This document shows positions 8,849-16,810 of a stretch of DNA of 32,646 bases, piece after piece. The notes under the pieces were generated by a model, which saw nothing but the letters and a program-made list of their open reading frames with translations, did no database searches and had not been told where the DNA came from. The position numbers and the translations under genes were made by a program. How positions within the stretch are numbered: the stretch's first letter is position 1; each line of letters begins with the position of its first letter. The stretch is from Novosphingobium sp. (GTDB taxonomy: Bacteria; Pseudomonadota; Alphaproteobacteria; Sphingomonadales; Sphingomonadaceae), in NCBI GenBank assembly GCA_029247785.1, contig JAQWKP010000040.1, forward strand, positions 1-32,646, given 5' to 3'.

Positions 8849-8860
8849 CAGGGGGGAAAG

Positions 8861-8909
8861 TGTCACCTTGCACCAAGAGTGTCACCTTGCAGCAATTCTG
8901 TCACCTTGC
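8861..8909 (+). repeat. Three direct copies of TGTCACCTTGC with an exact 19-bp period
   Basis: Perfect 11-bp copies start at 8861, 8880 and 8899. The spacers are accaagag and agcaattc. The fixed 19-bp period is close to two helical turns, so all copies face the same side of the DNA. IS21-family transposons carry multiple subterminal repeats starting TGTCA, so this may be a transposon-end remnant. A multi-site operator is the alternative. No transposase gene remains nearby. Confidence 0.85.
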
Positions 8910-9123
8910 GTCCTGCGCCGGTGGGGCTTTTTTCTCAAGATTGCGGAACGAGTCATGCCGCATGCCTTGGCACACGAGCAGCATGTAGGACAGAGCAGGT
9001 AAGCCCCGCGATAACGGAACTCCCGAATGATCGCATGTGCGTAATGTAATTATATGTCAGGAATCGACGACATTGCGGACATGAAATCGAGTAGCTAGAC
9101 CCCTCCTGCGGGAAGGTAGGCCG

Positions 9124-9813
9124 TTGACCAAGACCATTGTTCTTACAGGTGCAGCGCGTGGGATCGGGCTACAATTGGCCCGTGCCTATCGTGAGCGCGG
9201 CGATACCGTCATTGCGACGGCACGCAAACTATCCGCCGCGAAGAGGTTGCGCGACCTGAACGCAAGCGCGGGCCTTGAGATTGCCCAACTTGATGTGACC
9301 GAGCCTGTTTCAGTCCGGCGTTTTGCTGAACAGATGGACAAGCGATCTATAGACGTGCTGATCAACTCCGCAGGCGTCTTGGGCGGCGATCACCAATCGT
9401 TGGATGACATGGATTTCGATGCATGGCTTGATGCATTCGATGTCAACACACTCGGGCCATTTCGGGTCACAACCGCGCTGATGTCTAGTCTCGTCTTATC
9501 GCCCGCCCCCAAGGTCATTACACTAACGAGCCAAATGGGATCACTTCACCGAAATAGCGTGGGCCAACATGCCTATCGAAGCTCGAAAGCAGCCGCCAAC
9601 AAAGTGATGCAGGTAATGGCGGTCGAACTGAAAGATCGCGGGATCATTGTCTGCCCTATTCATCCTGGCTGGGTACGAACGGAAATGGGCGGCCGACAAG
9701 CGGACATCTCGGTGGAAGAGAGCGCTAGGGGGCTGCTCTCTGTCATTGATCGGTTATCGATTGAGGACAGCGGTCGCTTTTGGACTTGGGAGGGTAATGA
9801 ACATCCATGGTGA
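9124..9813 (+). CDS. Short-chain dehydrogenase/reductase (SDR), C-factor/sniffer-like
   Basis: A 229-residue classical SDR. The Rossmann nucleotide-binding motif is TGAARGIG (8-15), NSAG is at 81-84, and the catalytic triad is S136, Y151 and K155 (in YRSSK). The sequence style resembles C-factor/carbonyl-reductase-like SDRs; the substrate is unknown. The start is TTG at 9124, supported by GGAAGGTAGG about 4-13 bases upstream and by the lack of another start before the Rossmann motif. It sits alone in the patch between ubiA and rsmE, with a repeat-containing non-coding region before it. Its base composition looks slightly less G+C-rich than the neighbours by eye, which would fit acquisition, but I did not compute it. 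Confidence 0.9.
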   Translation: MTKTIVLTGAARGIGLQLARAYRERGDTVIATARKLSAAKRLRDLNASAGLEIAQLDVTEPVSVRRFAEQMDKRSIDVLINSAGVLGGDHQSLDDMDFDAWLDAFDVNTLGPFRVTTALMSSLVLSPAPKVITLTSQMGSLHRNSVGQHAYRSSKAAANKVMQVMAVELKDRGIIVCPIHPGWVRTEMGGRQADISVEESARGLLSVIDRLSIEDSGRFWTWEGNEHPW

Positions 9814-10003
9814 TGAGAGAGCTTTCATCAATCGATGTGTCAGGCTGGCGATCCTCGTTCTAGCGGCAGATCCCCACCCACTTCGCGACGTAGCGTCAGC
9901 CCAGGTGGCTTCCTCAAACCGGCCATGACCGGAATCCGCATTCCTCAACCGGAACCGGCCTGACTGGATACGACCCCTTGCGGACATTTGCCTACGCCAG
10001 CAG

Positions 10004-10498
10004 CTACTCCTGTGTGGTCCAAACGAACACGGTGCGCAGGTCACAATCCAGCGGCTCCTCTCCCTCTTGAAATAAGTTCGCTCGTTCAATTGCTGCTCTT
10101 TGGCCATCGGTGATACGAGTAGCGGATTCGAAATAGGCGGCACCTTGCCGGCCGTTCCATATTGCTATGGAATATTTTCCATTTACTCTTCGATGAGCAA
10201 AACGTCCGGGACTCCCTTCTGTTGGTTTAGCTACGAGTCGGCCTTCGGGGCGACTAGCCCAACCGATCCCACGGACCACCAGTGAACCAAAAGCGCCTTC
10301 CCATCGGAAGCTACCGCCGTGGATGCCGCCTTCAAGGGTCGTAATTGTCTCACCGGGTTGCAAATCAATAATTGGAGAATAGCCGCAAAATCTGGCCGGT
10401 CCCTCCAACTCTGTCGCGGCAGCTTCCGTAGCCACTAAGCAGAACCCACATAGTGCGAATGCGAAAGCTTTTTGCATGCTGCTTAAGCTACACATCAT
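10004..10498 (-). CDS. Small secreted protein of unknown function
   Basis: A 164-residue protein I do not recognise. It begins with a signal peptide (hydrophobic stretch AFAFALCGFCLVATEAAA, probable cleavage after TEAAA). The mature part is about 135 residues with few cysteines (FCGY and DCDL), which could form one disulfide, and it ends in VFVWTTQE. Three in-frame ATGs are possible: 10498, 10495 and 10477. The first is preceded by GGAAAG at a good spacing. The frame continues far upstream, antisense to rsmE, but that part is only a shadow. The credible signal peptide is the main reason to call it a gene. It is convergent with the SDR gene and divergent from rsmE. Confidence 0.68.
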   Translation of the reverse strand: MMCSLSSMQKAFAFALCGFCLVATEAAATELEGPARFCGYSPIIDLQPGETITTLEGGIHGGSFRWEGAFGSLVVRGIGWASRPEGRLVAKPTEGSPGRFAHRRVNGKYSIAIWNGRQGAAYFESATRITDGQRAAIERANLFQEGEEPLDCDLRTVFVWTTQE

Positions 10499-10588
10499 AA
10501 TGTCAGCTTTCCACCCAATAGCGACCTTCGAACCCGCTCGCCGCAACAGACATATTGCCCAAGCCAGCGCATCCTCTATGACTTCGCC

Positions 10589-11338
10589 ATGCCTGCCACC
10601 CCCGCCTGGCCTCCGAAAAGCACTCCGCGCCTGTTCGTGCCAGAACCGCTGGTCGAGGGCGCCGAGCTGGGGCTTGACGGGAGCCAGGCGCATTACCTGC
10701 TGCGGGTGATGCGCCTGAGCGAAGGCGACAGCGTGATCCTGTGCGACGATGCCACCGGCGAGTGGGCCGCAAAAATCATCGCCAGTGGCAAGCGCGACGT
10801 CGTCCTCCGCGGCGTCCGCAGGCTGCGCACCCGCGAGCAGGTCCCGGATTTCTGGCTTTGTCCAGCCCTTCTCAAGAAGGATCGGTTCGACCTTGTGCTG
10901 GAAAAGGCCAGCGAACTTGGTGTCCGCCGCATCCAGCCGCTGCTGACCCGGCGCTGCGTCGCGAACAAGCTTAATCGCGAACGCGCCCGCACGATCCTTG
11001 TCGAGGCAGCTGAGCAATGCGCCCGCACAGCCCTTCCCGAGCTTGCCGAACCGGTAAAACTCGAAGCCATGCTCAGGGACTGGCCGCAGCCGCGCACGCT
11101 GTTCTTCGCCGATGAGACCGGCGGTGAGCCTGCCGCCAGCGCCTTTGCCGCGCATTCCGGCCCCGCCGCATTGCTGATCGGCCCGGAAGGCGGGTTCGAC
11201 GACGCCGAGCGCGATGCGGTCCGCGCCTTGCCACAGTCTCGGGCCATCTCGCTTGGTCCCCGTATCCTGCGCGGCGAGACCGCCGCGATCGCTGCTACTT
11301 CGCTTTGGATGGCGCTGGCGGGCGACTGGCATAAATGA
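10589..11338 (+). CDS. rsmE: 16S rRNA (uracil-1498-N3)-methyltransferase RsmE
   Basis: RsmE methylates U1498 of 16S rRNA using SAM. The 249-residue length is normal. An N-terminal PUA-like part (RLFV...GSQAHYLLRVMRL, 14-43) is followed by a SPOUT methyltransferase domain. Diagnostic motifs are EKASELGV (105-112), LIGPEGGF (196-203) and the knot segment SLGPRILRGETA (221-232). The gshA start lies 37 bp downstream in the same direction, so the two are likely co-transcribed. The start follows about 90 bp of non-coding DNA after the divergent secreted-protein gene. Confidence 0.96.
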   Translation: MPATPAWPPKSTPRLFVPEPLVEGAELGLDGSQAHYLLRVMRLSEGDSVILCDDATGEWAAKIIASGKRDVVLRGVRRLRTREQVPDFWLCPALLKKDRFDLVLEKASELGVRRIQPLLTRRCVANKLNRERARTILVEAAEQCARTALPELAEPVKLEAMLRDWPQPRTLFFADETGGEPAASAFAAHSGPAALLIGPEGGFDDAERDAVRALPQSRAISLGPRILRGETAAIAATSLWMALAGDWHK

Positions 11339-11375
11339 CTGGCGTTGGCCGAATTGCTGTCTTAACGCGCTGGCC

Positions 11376-12746
11376 ATGAGCACGCGGCAAACTTCCGAAA
11401 TCGACGATCCGTTCATCGAACATATCGACCAGCTTGCGCAGCCCATGGCTGCGGGCGAAAAGCCGCGCGAAAGCTGGTGCATCGGCACCGAGCACGAAAA
11501 GCTGGTCTATTGCACCGGCGATCACCACGCGCCTTCCTATGAAGAAGCTGGCGGTATTCACGACTTGCTGATGGCGCTCACCGAATTCGGCTGGGAACCG
11601 ATTGAGGAGGGCGGGAAAGTCATCGCCATGAAAGGCGCGGACGGCAATGTCAGCCTGGAGCCAGCCGGCCAGCTCGAACTGTCCGGCGCGCCGCTGGAAA
11701 ACCTGCATCAGACCTGTGCCGAAACTGGCCGCCACCTCGAGCAGGTCAAGGCGATCGGCGAGCGTACTGGCAAGGGCTTTATCGGGCTCGGCATGTGGCC
11801 CGACAAGACTCGCGAAGAGCTGCCGGTGATGCCCAAGGGGCGTTACGGAATCATGCTGCGACACATGCCGAGGGTGGGCAACCTCGGCCTCGACATGATG
11901 CTGCGGACCTGCACCATCCAGGTCAATCTCGACTATTCGAGCGAGGCGGACATGGCCCACAAGTTTCGCACCAGCCTCGCGCTGCAGCCTCTGGCAACGG
12001 CCCTATTCGCCAATTCCCCATTCACCGAAGGCAAGCCCAACGGCTATCTTTCCTATCGCAGCCATATCTGGTCGGACACCGATCCCCACCGCACCGGCAT
12101 GCTGCCGTTCGTCTTCGAGGACGGGTTTGGCTATCAGCGTTACGTCGATTACATGCTAGACGTGCCGATGTATTTCGCCTTCCGCGACGGCCAGTACATT
12201 GATGCGGCAGGCCAGAGTTTCCGCAGCTTTCTGAAAGGCGAATTGCCAGCGCTTCCCGGCGAATTGCCAAGAATGAGCGACTGGACCGACCATCTCTCCA
12301 CCGCCTTTCCCGAAGTACGCTTGAAAAGCTTTCTCGAGATGCGCGGTGCGGACGGCGGGCCGTGGAACCGGATCTGCGCGCTTCCGGCATTCTGGGTCGG
12401 CCTGCTCTACGACCAGACGGCACTCGACGCGGCCTGGGATCTCGTCAAGGGCTGGTCGATGGACGAACGCGAGGCGCTGCGCAACGCAGTGCCGAAACTG
12501 GCGCTTGATGCTCCGCTTCCGGGAGGCGGGACGCTGCGCGATATTGCTGGCGAGGTGCTCGACATTTCCCGCGCCGGGCTAAGCGCGCGCGGGCGCCTCA
12601 ATTCGAGCGGCGATAATGAAAGCGGCTATCTCGAACCGCTCGACGAGATCGTCCGTTCAGGCAAGGTTCCGGCTCAACACCTGCTCGACAAGTTCCATGG
12701 GGAGTGGAACGGCGATATCGAGCGAGTTTACGAAGAGAGTTTCTAA
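11376..12746 (+). CDS. gshA: Glutamate-cysteine ligase, plant/alphaproteobacterial type
   Basis: GshA joins glutamate and cysteine with ATP, the first step of glutathione synthesis. The 456-residue length and the N-terminal IGTEHEK (36-42) with FGWEPIEEGGKVIAMKG are typical of the class found in plants and alphaproteobacteria. MLRTCTIQVNLDYSSEADM, SYRSHIWSDTDPHRTG and GGPWNRICALPAFWVGLLYD are also characteristic. The open frame extends 54 codons upstream into rsmE, but those residues are unrelated; ATG 11376 gives the family N-terminus (MSTRQTSEIDDP). No strong Shine-Dalgarno precedes it, so translation may be helped by coupling to rsmE. It is followed almost at once by the ABM-domain gene. 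Confidence 0.95.
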   Translation: MSTRQTSEIDDPFIEHIDQLAQPMAAGEKPRESWCIGTEHEKLVYCTGDHHAPSYEEAGGIHDLLMALTEFGWEPIEEGGKVIAMKGADGNVSLEPAGQLELSGAPLENLHQTCAETGRHLEQVKAIGERTGKGFIGLGMWPDKTREELPVMPKGRYGIMLRHMPRVGNLGLDMMLRTCTIQVNLDYSSEADMAHKFRTSLALQPLATALFANSPFTEGKPNGYLSYRSHIWSDTDPHRTGMLPFVFEDGFGYQRYVDYMLDVPMYFAFRDGQYIDAAGQSFRSFLKGELPALPGELPRMSDWTDHLSTAFPEVRLKSFLEMRGADGGPWNRICALPAFWVGLLYDQTALDAAWDLVKGWSMDEREALRNAVPKLALDAPLPGGGTLRDIAGEVLDISRAGLSARGRLNSSGDNESGYLEPLDEIVRSGKVPAQHLLDKFHGEWNGDIERVYEESF

Positions 12747-12748
12747 AC

Positions 12749-13048
12749 GTGATTCTGGTTATCGGTTCATTCCGCCTGCCTGTCGAAAGCCTTGCCACGG
12801 CACAGCCTGCCATGGAGCGCGTACTTGCGGCCAGCCGCGAAGAACTCGGTTGTCTTGCCTATTCCTACGCCGAGGACATTCTCGATCCGGGCCTGTTCCG
12901 CGTCAGCGAAGCCTGGGTGAACGGCGACGTGCTTGCCGCTCATTTTGAAACGCCGCACATGAAAAGCTGGCAGGAAGAGCGAGAGGCGCTGGGCATGTCG
13001 GAACGAGCCATCACGATGCACGCCGTCAAGCACAGTACCGATCTGTAG
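12749..13048 (+). CDS. ABM-domain protein, putative quinol monooxygenase
   Basis: A 99-residue protein of the antibiotic biosynthesis monooxygenase (dimeric alpha-beta barrel) type. Recognisable parts are MERVLAASREELGCLAYSYAED, where the family has an R-x-E-x-GC-x-x-Y pattern, then FRVSEAWVNGDVLAAHFETPHM with the central helix start after it. Members oxidise small phenolics or quinols without a bound cofactor; this substrate is unknown. I chose GTG 12749, two bases after the gshA stop, because it yields the family N-terminus (VIGSFRLP) and has a GAAGAGAG ribosome site. Coupling to gshA is likely. Its stop abuts the stop of the convergent methyltransferase gene with no gap. Confidence 0.83.
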   Translation: MILVIGSFRLPVESLATAQPAMERVLAASREELGCLAYSYAEDILDPGLFRVSEAWVNGDVLAAHFETPHMKSWQEEREALGMSERAITMHAVKHSTDL

Positions 13049-14395
13049 TCACTCTGCCGCTTGCAGTTGCGGTCGCTGCGGGCGCAAGACATAGGCCAGA
13101 CGCGACAGGCCACGCGTAATCGCGGCATTCCGGCTCATCCACGAGGAATATTTCCGGTATTTCGGATCATCGTCGCCCAAGTGCCTCTCCTCGGTCTTCG
13201 CGCGCCAGTAGTAGACCGCGCTCACCAGGGCGAGCAGCGCGGTGTTGCGCACAGCATCGGCCAGCGAGTCACTAGTGACGAGGAATGGCATGGTGCCGAA
13301 CCACCAGAACAGGTTCTTGGACAGGTAAGCGGGGTGGCGGGTGAAGCGGTAGGGCCCGTTGGTGATGATCCCGCGATAGGTCAGGTTGGAAAAGCGGATA
13401 CCGAAGATCACCGTCGCCCAAGCATAGATCGCGGTGAGGAACACCAGCCAGCCGGCCCACACCCACAGCAAAACGGGATGGTCCTGCAGCCAGAATCCCC
13501 AGTCGGAAGTATGCAGGTGATAATTGAGCGGACCGCCGTCGCCCATCAGGATGAAAGGCGGATAGCACAGCAGCGCTGCCAGCCAGCCGGCAAGATAGGG
13601 ATTGGCGCTACGGATATGCGCATCGAGCGGCTTGATCGTCAGCAGATAGCCGACCATCGCCATATGCACATCGATCAGAAACAGCAGTTCGATCATGGCA
13701 GTCGCGATCACAGCCGGCTGCATCGCAAGCGCCGAAATATCGAGATTGACGATATAGGCAAAACCACCCGGCAGGATCGAGATCATGAAGGCGCAGAAGA
13801 AGCCCTTGACCGCCCAGGATCGGAAATGGGCCTTCACCTCTTCGATGTCATAGGGTTCGCGACCGATCAGCATCGCACCGAAATGCCATGCGCCGTCGCG
13901 CGGCTCGGTCAGGTAGCGATCCAGCCACAGCACGTAAGGCACGGTAAGCACGAACAGCGGAACCGCCGCCACCGCCAACACTTCCATCGCGAAAAGATAT
14001 TGGCCGCTCCAATACCAGCGGGCGAGGCCATAGAGGCAGCCGATGATGGCAAATGTCGCCCAAAGACCGGCGATCTTGATAACCGAGATATCGAATGTCG
14101 CGGCTAGGGAGCGTTGCCTCGTCCAATCTAATCCGGTGGAGCGCCGCAAATGTACTTTGTCGACCAGTAGTGACCAGGCAATCATCGGCGCGGAGGTAAA
14201 TGCGATTGTTGCCAGCGCCGCATAGGGCCCGGCCAGCGGAGCGCGTGGACCGGGGATCGCTAAGAGTTCGGCGATCCCCGCCCAGTTGCGACAGATCGCG
14301 ATCCATAGGAACAGGCCGAACAGCCCCGCCAGGCCAACGCCGGACGAGACATCGCTTACAGGCCTTTGATCGGCAACAGGCGCAGCGCAGCTCAT
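13049..14395 (-). CDS. ICMT-type integral membrane methyltransferase family protein
   Basis: A 448-residue polytopic membrane protein with about eight to ten hydrophobic segments. The C-terminal 120 residues carry the isoprenylcysteine-carboxylmethyltransferase/PEMT signature: NGPYRFTRHPAYLSKN (346-361, with R353-H354-P355) and the later TEERHLG (401-407, the EE-x-x-L motif), both of which bind SAM. The N-terminal 330 residues are an unusually long membrane extension compared with ICMT-like proteins of about 200 residues. The substrate cannot be told; bacterial members methylate varied lipids or isoprenoids. It lies downstream of bamB in the same direction, 117 bp away. Confidence 0.78.
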   Translation of the reverse strand: MSCAAPVADQRPVSDVSSGVGLAGLFGLFLWIAICRNWAGIAELLAIPGPRAPLAGPYAALATIAFTSAPMIAWSLLVDKVHLRRSTGLDWTRQRSLAATFDISVIKIAGLWATFAIIGCLYGLARWYWSGQYLFAMEVLAVAAVPLFVLTVPYVLWLDRYLTEPRDGAWHFGAMLIGREPYDIEEVKAHFRSWAVKGFFCAFMISILPGGFAYIVNLDISALAMQPAVIATAMIELLFLIDVHMAMVGYLLTIKPLDAHIRSANPYLAGWLAALLCYPPFILMGDGGPLNYHLHTSDWGFWLQDHPVLLWVWAGWLVFLTAIYAWATVIFGIRFSNLTYRGIITNGPYRFTRHPAYLSKNLFWWFGTMPFLVTSDSLADAVRNTALLALVSAVYYWRAKTEERHLGDDDPKYRKYSSWMSRNAAITRGLSRLAYVLRPQRPQLQAAE

Positions 14396-14488
14396 GCCCG
14401 CAGCGTTAGCGTCAAATGGTTAAAGCCAGCGAAACAACTGGTAGAATCAAGGAAGTGCGATCCGGCAGATTTCCTAATTAAACGCGCA

Positions 14489-14504
14489 GGTCACATTCGT
14501 GACC
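14489..14504 (-). terminator. Hairpin downstream of bamB, possible terminator
   Basis: The arms GGTCAC and GTGACC form a perfect 6-bp stem with a 4-base loop, beginning 9 bp past the bamB stop. In the leftward direction it is followed by TGCGCGTTTAATT, so the T-run is weak. It is reasonable as the end of the YfgM-bamB transcript. Confidence 0.42.
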
Positions 14505-14512
14505 GGCTTGCC

Positions 14513-15871
14513 TCAGCGATAGGCGCTGATCTTGCCGCCATCATCAAGGACGTAAAGCGTCTGATTGGCCACCACTGGCGCAAGCGAAACCGCGCTGCCG
14601 AGTTTTGTAAACTCGCTCATCGTGCCGTCCACCGGATTTACATAGGCGAGACGTCCTCGGGAATTGGCGACCCACAGCCTGTTGCCAGCAAGCACCGGCC
14701 CGACCCAGAAGATCGGCCCTTTCTTCTTTTTCTTTGTTTCCTTGCGATAACGCTTCAGCTGCTTCATCCAGCGCACCTTGCCGGTGCCGCTCTGGATCGC
14801 CAGCAACCTGGCATCGTCAGTCAGGGTGAACACCCAATCGCCGGCCACTGCCGGTGTTGAGATTCCTGCCAGATTGAGTTCCCAGATACGCTGGCCGGTC
14901 ACCAGCTGATAGGCGGCCATGCGCCCACCCTGGCCCAGGGCATAGACCCGGCCGCGATCAATGATCGGATCGGCGTCAACGTCGGTCAGGCTACCCACCT
15001 CGGTCGAGATCGACGTGCGCGCAAGCGCATCGGACCACAGCTCACGGCCATTCTCATAGCGGTAGGCAACCAATTCGCCCGAGCTGTATCCTGAGATCAC
15101 CGTGCCCTGGCCGGCCGCAGGGGCCGCGACGCCGAACACGCCTGACTGCTGGACAGACCCCGATTTCGACCACAGCGACTTGCCGTCTGCGGCGTTGATC
15201 GCATGGATCTGATTGTCCTGCGTCATCACATAGACCGCGTTGAATGCGATCGTCGGAGAGCCGCGCAGCGGGCCTGCAGGCTTGACGTTCCAGAACTCGC
15301 TGCCATTGGCGGCATCCAGCGCAGCCACCACGCCGATGCCGGTCGTGACGTAGACGCGGCCATTGTCGTAGCTGACGCCTCCGCCGAATACGGAAGACGC
15401 GCCATCGCCCGAGACCTTGAAGCTTTGGGACCACAGCCGCGCACCGCTATCCGCATTGAATGCGTTGACCATCCCCTTGGTGTCCATAACGAACAGCTTG
15501 CCGTCGCCGATGACCGGCGCTGCCGCCAGCCTTTGCTGCTTGCCCGAACCGGCGACCGAGGCAGTCCAGATTCGCGACGGGCTATCCGAGAGACCCAGAT
15601 GGCCGTAGCTCTTGCTGGCCGTCCCACCTGCTTGCGGCCAGTCCGGATTGGCGCTCGCCGGCGGAAGGATCACCGAGACCCCTTCGATACCCGAATCGAT
15701 CTTGGCTCCGGATTCGATGCGCGAAAGGATAGGAATGCGTTCACCGACGGTCGGAGTATCGGGCTTGCCCTTGCCGCCAACCATCCCGCAGGCCGAAAGT
15801 CCCATTGCCATCGCCATCAGCAGCGGAAAGGTGACAGCAAATTTGCGGCTGGTCTGGCCGAGACAATTCAT
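14513..15871 (-). CDS. bamB: Outer-membrane protein assembly factor BamB (lipoprotein, PQQ-type beta-propeller)
   Basis: BamB is the beta-propeller lipoprotein of the BAM complex, which inserts beta-barrel proteins into the outer membrane. From ATG 15871 the protein has 452 residues. It has a signal peptide with lipobox LSAC (C28) and then repeated PQQ-like blades such as KLFVMDTKGMVNAFNADSG, RVYVTTGIGVVAALDAANG and AVYVMTQDNQIHAINAADG. A GTG at 15901 overlapping the upstream stop would add ten residues. I prefer the ATG because GAGG lies 9-12 bases before it and it gives a normal signal peptide. It is preceded by a YfgM-like gene, as in many proteobacteria, but der (engA), often next to bamB, is absent downstream. 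Confidence 0.94.
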   Translation of the reverse strand: MNCLGQTSRKFAVTFPLLMAMAMGLSACGMVGGKGKPDTPTVGERIPILSRIESGAKIDSGIEGVSVILPPASANPDWPQAGGTASKSYGHLGLSDSPSRIWTASVAGSGKQQRLAAAPVIGDGKLFVMDTKGMVNAFNADSGARLWSQSFKVSGDGASSVFGGGVSYDNGRVYVTTGIGVVAALDAANGSEFWNVKPAGPLRGSPTIAFNAVYVMTQDNQIHAINAADGKSLWSKSGSVQQSGVFGVAAPAAGQGTVISGYSSGELVAYRYENGRELWSDALARTSISTEVGSLTDVDADPIIDRGRVYALGQGGRMAAYQLVTGQRIWELNLAGISTPAVAGDWVFTLTDDARLLAIQSGTGKVRWMKQLKRYRKETKKKKKGPIFWVGPVLAGNRLWVANSRGRLAYVNPVDGTMSEFTKLGSAVSLAPVVANQTLYVLDDGGKISAYR

Positions 15872-15897
15872 TGGCAAATCCTCAAAATCGATTTCTG

Positions 15898-16689
15898 TCA
15901 CTCGGCCGGCTCATCGCCGTCCTCATCCGACTTGTCGTCGGCACTCTCGGTCTCGTCCTCAATCACGTCGTCAAGCGCATCGACCCCCAGTGATCCGGCC
16001 AACTGCCTTGTGCGCTCACGCAGCGTTTCCGGCATGTCTTCATCCTTGGCGATTTTGGCAAAAATCGGACCGGCAAGATCCTTCTTTTCCTGCTTGAGAT
16101 AAGCAATCCCGACCATTTCGCCAGCGACACCAAACCACGGATTTCCGGGAACTGCCAAGGGCTTGAGCCGGTCAATCACGTCCTGCGGCTTCATTGAATC
16201 GAAATTGGTCGCCACTTCGCGGACCGTCGCCAGGTCGCGATAGGGCTGCGGTGCTTTCGCATCGCCAGCAACCTCTGCGTAAAGCTTGGCGGCATCCTTG
16301 CTGCGCTTCTGCTCAAGCGCAATCCCTGCTCGCAAGAGCTTGGCGGCAACAGCGCTGGCAACGCCTTCTTCATTGGCAAGCGGATTGAGCTTCCCGTCAG
16401 CCTCATCAAGCTTTTTGGCCTCGAGCTGGTCGAGCGCGATGACAAAATCTTCCGCCCGCTTTTCTGCCACTCCCTGCTTGCTGTCTTCCCACCACAGATA
16501 ACCGGCGAAGGAGGACAATCCGAGCACGAGCAGCAGCGCCAGTGGCACCCCAAAGCGCTTGAAGAAGCCCTGCAATTGGTCCTGGCGCAAGGCATCGTCG
16601 ACCTCACGCATGAGCACGTCCTGCTCAGCGTCCTCGCGCTTCTTTTTCTTGTCGGACTTCGAGTCCGGGTCCTGCGGGGACAAGGCCAA
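15898..16689 (-). CDS. YfgM-like membrane-anchored TPR protein
   Basis: A 263-residue protein with a charged cytoplasmic N-terminus (KSDKKKKRED), one membrane helix at about 47-67 (PLALLLVLGLSSFAGYLWW), and then a TPR-like domain. It ends in a very acidic tail rich in D and E. YfgM proteins sit at the Sec translocon and link to periplasmic chaperones; this role is inferred from topology and from adjacency to bamB. The longest frame starts at TTG 16689. An ATG at residue 27 (16611), preceded by AGGA, is an equally reasonable start. The stop lies 27 bp before the preferred bamB start, so this and bamB form one operon. Confidence 0.84.
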   Translation of the reverse strand: MALSPQDPDSKSDKKKKREDAEQDVLMREVDDALRQDQLQGFFKRFGVPLALLLVLGLSSFAGYLWWEDSKQGVAEKRAEDFVIALDQLEAKKLDEADGKLNPLANEEGVASAVAAKLLRAGIALEQKRSKDAAKLYAEVAGDAKAPQPYRDLATVREVATNFDSMKPQDVIDRLKPLAVPGNPWFGVAGEMVGIAYLKQEKKDLAGPIFAKIAKDEDMPETLRERTRQLAGSLGVDALDDVIEDETESADDKSDEDGDEPAE

Positions 16690-16810
16690 TATTTTCGCTT
16701 TCGGCAGCTCTGGAAAGGGTCTCGGGGCTGTTAGGCGGATGCGCGAGGGATTTCAACGGCAATGATCCATCGCCGCTCAGACTTGAAGCGAGGCTGAACG
16801 CCTCATGGCG

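Larger units (their letters stand above)
8783..9123. other. 341-bp non-coding stretch between divergent ubiA and SDR genes
   Basis: No credible gene is present; the two open frames here have no family features. It contains a GACAG/CTGTC inverted repeat, three copies of an 11-bp repeat, and a run of six T (8928-8933) after a weak G/C-rich segment. It ends in the Shine-Dalgarno GGAAGG of the SDR gene. Promoters for both divergent genes are expected here but none could be assigned with confidence. Confidence 0.6.

Noticed and set aside
8861..8909. CRISPR array
   Set aside because: The repeats are only 11 bp with 8-bp spacers, far below CRISPR sizes, and no cas gene is present.
8783..10003. Intact insertion sequence
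   Set aside because: No transposase frame is present and no matching inverted end (GCAAGGTGACA) was found to the right; at most a scar remains.
9754..10143. Leftward 129-codon frame past the SDR end
   Set aside because: It overlaps both the SDR and the secreted-protein gene on other frames and has no recognisable features.
11214..11375. N-terminal extension of gshA into rsmE
   Set aside because: The residues are an out-of-frame reading of rsmE, and the family N-terminus starts at ATG 11376.
10499..11488. Long leftward open frame across rsmE, continuous with the secreted-protein gene
   Set aside because: It is antisense to rsmE, whose SPOUT motifs are unmistakable, and the frame only becomes protein-like at the signal peptide near 10498.
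13061..14107. Rightward 348-codon frame opposite the methyltransferase
   Set aside because: It is rich in His, Arg and Gln in the manner of antisense readings and has no domain, while the leftward protein has membrane helices and RHP/EE motifs.
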